Assembly (NCBI GenBank): GCA_963932465.1 | Contig: CAWVRF010001069.1 | Location: 155,657 to 219,656 of the forward strand | Source: Maratus speciosus | Lineage: Eukaryota > Arthropoda > Arachnida > Araneae > Salticidae | Direction of reading: 5' to 3' | DNA: 64,000 nt | Shown: piece by piece, positions 58,142 through 64,000 of the stretch | Layout of the letters: each line of letters starts with the position of its first letter | Position numbering within the stretch: the first letter of the stretch is position 1 | Translations under genes and position numbers: made by a program | Notes under the pieces: generated by a model | Told to the model about the DNA's origin: nothing | Seen by the model: only the letters and a program-made list of their open reading frames with translations | The model's database searches: none

Positions 58142-58145
<4 letters not shown>
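57817..58145 (+). repeat. 3' LTR, 329 bp
   Basis: Matches the 5' LTR along its full length except the second base. AATAAA at 58,089-58,094 and 58,099-58,104 are candidate polyadenylation signals. Confidence 0.95.
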
Positions 58146-58182
<37 letters not shown>

Positions 58183-58194
58183 CACTTTTTTATG
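58146..58194. repeat. TA microsatellite, target of the retrotransposon
   Basis: (TA)n to about 58,175. Together with (AT)n at 45,021-45,035 it forms one microsatellite split by the insertion. Confidence 0.9.
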
Positions 58195-58790
58195 GACACG
58201 ATAACTTCCATAATTCTGCACAAATCTTTTCCAAACTGATACATAAAATCAAGGGGCACAAAATCTCGGTCAAGTTCGTTAATGGGCAAAATCGGACCAA
58301 GGGTGTGGAAATAGGGAGGGGTTTTGTGAAAAACGAAAAAAACCCATGACTTCTTAATTATAATACATATCGACTCAGTTTAAAGTACTTCTAAAAAAAG
58401 GTCCAAAAATTTATTTAGGATAGATTTTTGATAAAATTAAAAATCAAGGGGCAAAAAAATAGAATTTTGGTGAGAGAAAAAATTCATAACTTCCTCAGTT
58501 TGCAAGATATCAAATCAAATTAAATTTATTATAAATTGTCTTAATATTATCTACAACTTTTATACTGACAAGTTTTTGATAGGAGCAATTCTTAGCAAAA
58601 AAAATAAAATAAAATAAAACGAAAACGAAAAGGGGGGGGGGGGGATTGAAGAAGAAAAAAATCCATAACTTCGTCAATTCACAAGACATCCAATCCGCTT
58701 AAATTTATTATACATCTTCTGAATATTATCTACAAGTTTTATATTTACAAGTTTTTGATAGGACCAATTCTTACAGCAACACCAAATTAA
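58195..58790. repeat. Diverged tandem repeat, units of about 140-175 bp
   Basis: About four units, each with CATAACTTC(C/G)TCA(A/G)TT, TTAAATTTATTATA, AATATTATCTACAA and TTTTTGATAGGA-like tracts. A G-run lies near 58,632. No gene. Confidence 0.75.
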
Positions 58791-58839
58791 AAATACATAG
58801 AGGTTGAAGGAAAAAATATCGTATTACTCAAATCCAAAC

Positions 58840-59150
58840 TGCTTATTTTCTGACACATTTTTAAATTCATTTTTGCTTTCAGACGCATCCAATTGGTAGG
58901 TTTTCTCTTATTTAGAAATTATATAATGTACCGTAATGGTCTATTTTTTGATAGAGGCTGAATATATTTCAAAAAATGATGTCAAAGTGGGCATTTTGAA
59001 CCGAATTTCTCGAAGAGATTGTGTTGGAAATTAAAAATATTGTCCTACTGAGAAAATAATTGTTTATAAATCAAGTTCTAATTAATTGAACGAAAATTAA
59101 AAACATAGTCGCTTATAAATCTCTTAAAAAATCACGTCAGCAAGTTTCGT

Positions 59151-59182
<32 letters not shown>

Positions 59183-59668
59183 GAATTTGAAAATGTGTCA
59201 GAAAATTTCGAGTTGTTGAGCACGGAAAAATATTTTTTGAATACTGCCTTAAGGGTGTATTCCGATCCAAACTGCTTATTTCCTGATTCATTTATAAATT
59301 ATTTTTTGCTCTCAAACGCATCAAACTGGGAAATTCTCTTATTTAGAAACTGTTAATGTGCCGTGCTTCTCGATTTTTTGATAAATGCAGAAAATATTGT
59401 AAAAAATGCTATCAAAGTCGGTGTTTTGAAACGAATTTTCCGAAGCGGGAGATCTGGGGGTGAAAAAAATGGTCATACTGAGAAAATAATTGTTTAAAAC
59501 TCAAATTCTAATTAATTGAGCGAAAAATGAAATCACATGGCCTCTTATACATCTCTTCAAAAATCACCTCAGCAAGTTTCATGTTTTTACTTTTAAAAAT
59601 GTGTCTGAAAATGTCTCAGAAAATTTCGAGTTGTTGAGGGTGGAAAAATATTTTTTCGAATAGACCCT
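58840..59668. repeat. Two direct units of about 415 bp
   Basis: Both units run from TCCAAACTGCTTATTT(C/T)C, through CTGAGAAAATAATTGTTTA and TCTAATTAATTGA, to CAGAAAATTTCGAGTTGTTGAG and GGAAAAATATTTTTT. A long T-run (59,153-59,179) expands the first unit. Diverged relatives lie at 6.3-7.0 kb and 12.7 kb. Confidence 0.85.
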
Positions 59669-60864
59669 TAACATATTTCTGATAAAAGAGCTCTTATATA
59701 AAAATGAAATTAAAAACTCGTCAAAAGTGGCCAGATAAAATTGTTAAAGTGGGTTTATCTCTAATCACGATTTAGTTTTTTGTTGGTGAAATTATTCTTA
59801 ACTTCGAAATCTACCTGCGCCTGTTGGCCGAGCCGGAAAGGGATTTTTTATTTTATTTTATGTTTGCACTGGTTTTTCATTATACATGAAGTCTCATGAT
59901 ATTGTTTACCAATTTCTCGTTTCTTAAAATTTTTGCGAAAATATTTCTATCAACAAGGATCCTGAAAATGTCGCCGTTTGTGCGATGAAACATATATTGA
60001 CCTAAATGAAGATATTATGCCTTTTTAAGTACCGTTATATACTCATGTATAAGTCGAAGAATTTTAGACAAAATTTGGGAGTTGAAAATGTGGGGTCGAC
60101 TTATACACGAGTAAGTAAAACAATAGTAAATTTTTCGCAGATAATCGGCAAATGGGCAAGTCTTTTAAGTAATCACACATGGGTCTACGTTGAAGAGAGA
60201 GATAAAATCGGACAATGGTCATTTCCCTGTGATTGACAAAAAAAGCTTAACAATAATGTCCCTGTAATTGTTTTGCATCCATTTTCTCTTGGGATAGAAT
60301 TCCCACAGAGTAAGGAGATTTTATAGGGGAAGTATAGTAAGGAAGTATAGTAATATAGTAAGGAGATTAATAGGTCTCCATACTCTGTGAGAATTCCCTT
60401 CAATGCAGGGGAATTCCTTTCAACATTTTAATCCCCTTTTTAAAAAGAATTCAAAATGAGAATGCTTCTAGATATCTCTTAAAGTCCTACAGTATAAAGA
60501 CATACTATATTTTAGCTGTCTAAGAAGTTGTTTACCCTTGTAAATAAGGTGAGAATAGATTTTTGAAAGATTTTTTTTCTTTTTAAGCGTTATTAAATTC
60601 ATGTGAATACGTTTCAAAATAGTTTAAGCTTCTTCGGTTATACATAATTATACAGTTCTAAAACGATGAAATTTTTAAAAAATAGTCTGATTAGAAACGT
60701 AGAAAAAAAATGTTTACTAATGTAATGAAAATTTATTTTTGTTTTTTATCTTCGATTACAAATCATTTTTGAACATATTACCAGAAATGTGGTTCGACTT
60801 GTACACGAAAATTAATTTTTTTTTCAAAATGTTGCTTACGAATTGGGGGTTTGACTTGAATCTA
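59669..60864. other. Non-coding DNA with one imperfect hairpin
   Basis: An inverted repeat at about 60,293-60,399 (GAATTCCCACAGAGTAAGG with its inverse CCATACTCTGTGAGAATTCCC) suggests a short foldback. No gene is supported. Confidence 0.5.
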
Positions 60865-60977
60865 GGAAAAAAGGTGACCGGAAAAAATGTGACAGAAAAA
60901 ACAAGAGCGGAAAAAACGGGACCGGAAAAAACGTGACAAGGAAAAAAGGTGACCGGAAAAAACGTGACAAGGAAGTG
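60865..60977. repeat. Minisatellite, unit about 15-16 bp
   Basis: About seven units of the form GGAAAAAACGTGACC with small changes. Confidence 0.85.
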
Positions 60978-61500
60978 TTAAATATTGAACTTGTCGATAA
61001 ATAAATGCTAAAAACTAAAGTGAAGTTTTTCCATTGTCAGTTTCTTACAGCGTAGGGGGGGGGGGGGCAGAGTTAATGGGTGAGTTAGACAACTCTAAGA
61101 TTTGGTCTAAGAAAGTACAATTTTAACATTTCATTAAGAGAAGTTTAGTATGACTTCTACAACGGACAAGTTAGTGCTTTCTACGGAGTGGGGGGGGGGG
61201 GGTATTAAGGAAATACAATTTATTGATTCTATCAATTCGCTATTGATAGTTTATATATGAGCAAAGATGTTTTATAAGGCGGAGGGGGAGGAATAAATTA
61301 CGTACACAGCTTGTAAAGGGAATAAAATAAAGACGAAGAGAGGAGGCATTTTCTTTAGAGGAATTTTTTCATTATCCTGCTATTTAGCTCACAGGCTATC
61401 AAAGCCCAAGGGCTAATGTGCACGCAGGTTCTGTATGTATATGTATGTATGCACTTACGTCTGTATGTACGTAACGCGATAACTCTTGACAGAAACATCC
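60978..61500. other. Non-coding DNA with G-runs
   Basis: G-runs near 61,057 and 61,190, and a GTATGTATGTA-rich patch near 61,430-61,475. No gene is seen. Confidence 0.45.
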
Positions 61501-62095
61501 GATTTGCTTTAATTTTTTTTTCCAGGTTCATTCTGATAAGGCGCTTCCCTGATTAGTTTTGGGGGTTGTTGGTTAAGAGTAAAGGGGGGCTACTATGGGT
61601 TTTTCATGCAGAATTATTCGATTTGCTCCAAAATTGGTATACCGATTTATTATGTTAAGGAGCTTCCATGATTAGTTTTGGAGGTTCATTAATTAAGTAT
61701 ACACGGGAGAAAGGGGGCTAGACCCCCTTAATTTAGATAAATGGGTTTTTCATGCAGAGTTATTCGATTTGCACCAAATTTAGTATACCGGTTTATTATG
61801 CTAAGGAGCTGCCTTGATTAAATTTGGAGGTTTATTGGTTAAGTATAAAGAGGGGGGCGGGGGCTAGTCCCCCTTAATTTAAATAAATGAGTTTTTCACG
61901 CAGAATTTTTCGATTTGCTTCAAGTTTGATATATCGGTTTATTCCGATATGGCGCTGCCTTCATTAGGTTTGAAGATTCGCTGGTTGAATATAAAAGGGG
62001 GAAAGTCCCCTCTTCTTAATTTAGATAAATGGATTTTCATGCCGAATTATCCAATTTATTTTATTTTTTTCTATGTTCATTCTGATAAATGGGCG
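61501..62095. repeat. Tandem repeat, about four units of 120-150 bp with internal hairpins
   Basis: Units start GATTTGCT(T/C)CAA, continue with TTGGAGGTT..TTGGTTAAGTAT, hold a small hairpin such as GGGGGCTAGACCCCC, and end with AAATGGGTTTTTCATGCAGA. The last unit is partial. The sequence CTAGT follows at 62,123, so this could be the body of a Helitron-like repeat, but its ends are not clear. Confidence 0.75.
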
Positions 62096-63309
62096 GGGCT
62101 GGTATGGACAACAGGGGTAAACTAGTATTAATATATATGTACTCTTAATATAATTCCATAAGTTTTAATATTAGAACTAATAGTTATTTATAATTTATTT
62201 AATTTTATTAATATTTTGTTTCCTATCAAACAATTAGATCGTTTTAAAGAGAGGGCAATATATTACATACGATTAGATTTGGTAATACTGTTTAACTAAC
62301 TTTACATGACCTCATGGTTTAAACAAGAGGGAAGCTAGCGGGCGTATACCCTGGGCTACCGGGTAGAAGGGGGAGGCATTAAATTTGGTTCGTCTTCCGG
62401 TTCAAAAAACAAATAACGAAATTAAGTTAAAAATGTCATGGAATCGGACAACCGAAAATAAATATATATACATTTAGATGGTTCTCAAATTCTCTACTCA
62501 ACAACGCGAAACTTTGACAAATTTTCCGATTCATTTTTAAACGTAAAGGCCTGGCTAAATATAAAAAAAAAAAAAAAATAAAAAAAAATAAAAAAAAAAA
62601 AAAATAAATTTTATAGTTTACTAAAAAATATATAATTGAATAAAATTAAAATATTTCAAACTAAATAAATATGGCTATTAAGAAAAAATGTACCCATATT
62701 TTGAACTTTAATGAAAAATCATGCTTTCGAAGCATGGGACCCCCCCCCCCCCCATGTTAAATACTTAATCCTTCAACAAAGAGAGTGGTTCCTCTTATTA
62801 TTGATTGACAATCATTCAAAATATTTTGCTTTCTATTTGATTGTAACAGGCGTTTTGCAGATTGTAGTTTTAAAAGAATGATAGACAGGTATTATGTTGA
62901 CGAAAAATACATTGGAATTTTACAACTCACTTCAATATACATATTTGAAAGTGGTAGAAGATAAACCTTAGTTTTCCAGAATGGTTTTTGTTGAATGATA
63001 TTAATCTGACAGACGAATAATGTTTAATAAAAGGGTTGTTTCTTCTGTGAAATTTTTACGTGCCACCCATCGTGTTTTATGAGATATTTTCATGTAAATA
63101 ATAGGTAATGGTGTTGATTTTAGATATTTCACACAATTTGAGATAGCGTATAATGAATAACTTTGAACCGGATTATTGGAACAAATACTCAGCTGTATTT
63201 ATCCTTTTTAAATATTCCCTGAAGTGCCATATGCTACATTTCTAGAGACCTCACAAGTTTAAAGACTGAATTATTTTTTGCTTAACTATTGCAGATTGAT
63301 GTATAATAA
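62096..63309. other. AT-rich non-coding DNA
   Basis: An A-rich patch lies at 62,563-62,607 and a C-run near 62,740. No gene or element ends supported. Confidence 0.5.
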
Positions 63310-63562
63310 TTTAAGAGATTGGTTCGTTGTGTTTATGACGGCCAATTATCAACACGAGGGATATGGGCCCAAAAGGTGGGGGTGCCCTCCTTGGGTGTCT
63401 TTCTAATGGAACCTAACCCGTATTTACGCATGGAAATCCATGGTTCGAAGCAAAGCACAAAAACTCCGAACGATTGGGCCGACGGGTGCGATTGGGTTCA
63501 AACCCAGCACCTCCCGTCTACCAGCTTCGAGAGCAGAACTTCTCGGCCACTGGAGGGGCAAT
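63310..63562 (-). mobile_element. tRNA-derived SINE-like sequence
   Basis: On the minus strand, an A-box-like TGGCCGAGAAGTTCTGC lies near 63,550-63,534 and a B-box-like GGGTTTGAACCC about 45 bases on (63,505-63,494). A GC-richer body follows and then AT-rich sequence. The layout fits a tRNA-derived SINE read on the minus strand. The 81-codon plus-strand frame here reads through it and is not called as a gene. Confidence 0.5.
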
Positions 63563-64000
63563 AATTTAAGAACTCACATTGTTTTAACCTTGTTGTAGAT
63601 TTAGGAAATGTACAAATGTCATGTTCTTACAACAGAATCCACCCCCCCCCCCCCCCCCCAATCTTTCAACATCAAGAAAGCTGAAAAGATGCAAAGGCCA
63701 AGAAATCATCATTTTAAAAATACTTTTGTTTTGTGCAACCAATAATGCTTTCGAACATGATAGAGTAAAGCGTCTGTAACTCATTCTAAACTGTACTACT
63801 ACTAATCGATGTATTAAATGAATTTTATAAACAGTTATTTTAATGGTATTTTGAAGAACTGTCGTCACATAAAGGGTTAATGTATTATTTAATTGCTAAG
63901 TTTCATATTTTCCGTTTCCACGTTCGCTAATACGATTACGAAATATTTTTATTCCTATATGTATGAACATTTCCAGAATTTTTTCTCGATCAGTTTCCAC
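63563..64000. other. Non-coding DNA to the window end
   Basis: A C-run lies near 63,642-63,659. No gene is seen. Confidence 0.5.

Larger units (their letters stand above)
45036..58145 (+). mobile_element. LTR retrotransposon, BEL/Pao-like gag with Ty3/Gypsy-like pol
   Basis: A 13.1-kb element bounded by two 329-bp LTRs in direct orientation, inserted in a TA microsatellite with TATA on each side (45,032-45,035 and 58,146-58,149). About 6.4 kb of this is a hAT element in the 5' leader; without it the retroelement is about 6.7 kb. Order: 5' LTR, leader, gag, TGA, pol (protease, reverse transcriptase, RNase H, integrase), polypurine tract, 3' LTR. There is no env frame. The near-identical LTRs and open gag and pol point to recent insertion. 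A primer binding site could not be assigned: the first bases after the 5' LTR do not begin TGG, and the nearest TGG is at 45,380. Confidence 0.95.

Overview
This window reads as nuclear DNA of a metazoan, most likely an arthropod (a chelicerate would fit, but nothing in the sequence proves it). It is AT-rich and full of homopolymers and microsatellites, has no bacterial-type gene packing, and is filled with eukaryotic transposable elements: hAT, piggyBac, pogo/Tigger, Helitron, Penelope and LTR types. I find no supportable host protein gene. The only intact long coding regions are the gag and pol frames of one LTR retrotransposon at 52.8-57.3 kb. The many 60-130 codon open frames elsewhere look like chance frames or readings through repeats.

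Layout. 1-13.5 kb: small inverted-repeat elements (1241-1831, 3248-4689, 5609-5879, 7903-9885 with 9431-9782 inside it, and a cluster of related MITEs at 10.7-12.7 kb). 13,584-20,503: a 6.9 kb hAT-type element with a perfect 8-bp target duplication and a body made largely of tandem arrays. 21.6-24.2 kb: a large foldback-like structure whose arms are tandem repeats. 25.2-28.2 kb: a four-level nest of DNA transposons. 28.5-34.7 kb: pogo/Tigger-type and hAT-type elements with further insertions. 37.3-38.5 kb: a tandem repeat broken by a long palindrome. 38.8-41.9 kb: a duplicated dispersed repeat holding hAT-like and piggyBac-like insertions. 42.6-45.0 kb: a minisatellite and a Penelope GIY-YIG remnant. 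58.1-64 kb: tandem repeats and a SINE-like sequence.

The centrepiece is the LTR retrotransposon at 45,036-58,145. Its two 329-bp LTRs differ, by my reading, at one position, and a TATA duplication flanks it. Its Gag looks BEL/Pao-like, while its Pol (protease, reverse transcriptase, RNase H, integrase with GPY/F module) is Ty3/Gypsy-like. Gag and Pol lie in the same frame, separated by one TGA followed by CGG, which suggests stop-codon readthrough. Its 5' leader carries a 6.4 kb hAT element with decayed transposase and a perfect 8-bp target duplication. That hAT in turn carries a Helitron, which carries a piggyBac-like MITE.

Boundaries and duplications were read by eye. Percent identities, family names and copy numbers need alignment to confirm.
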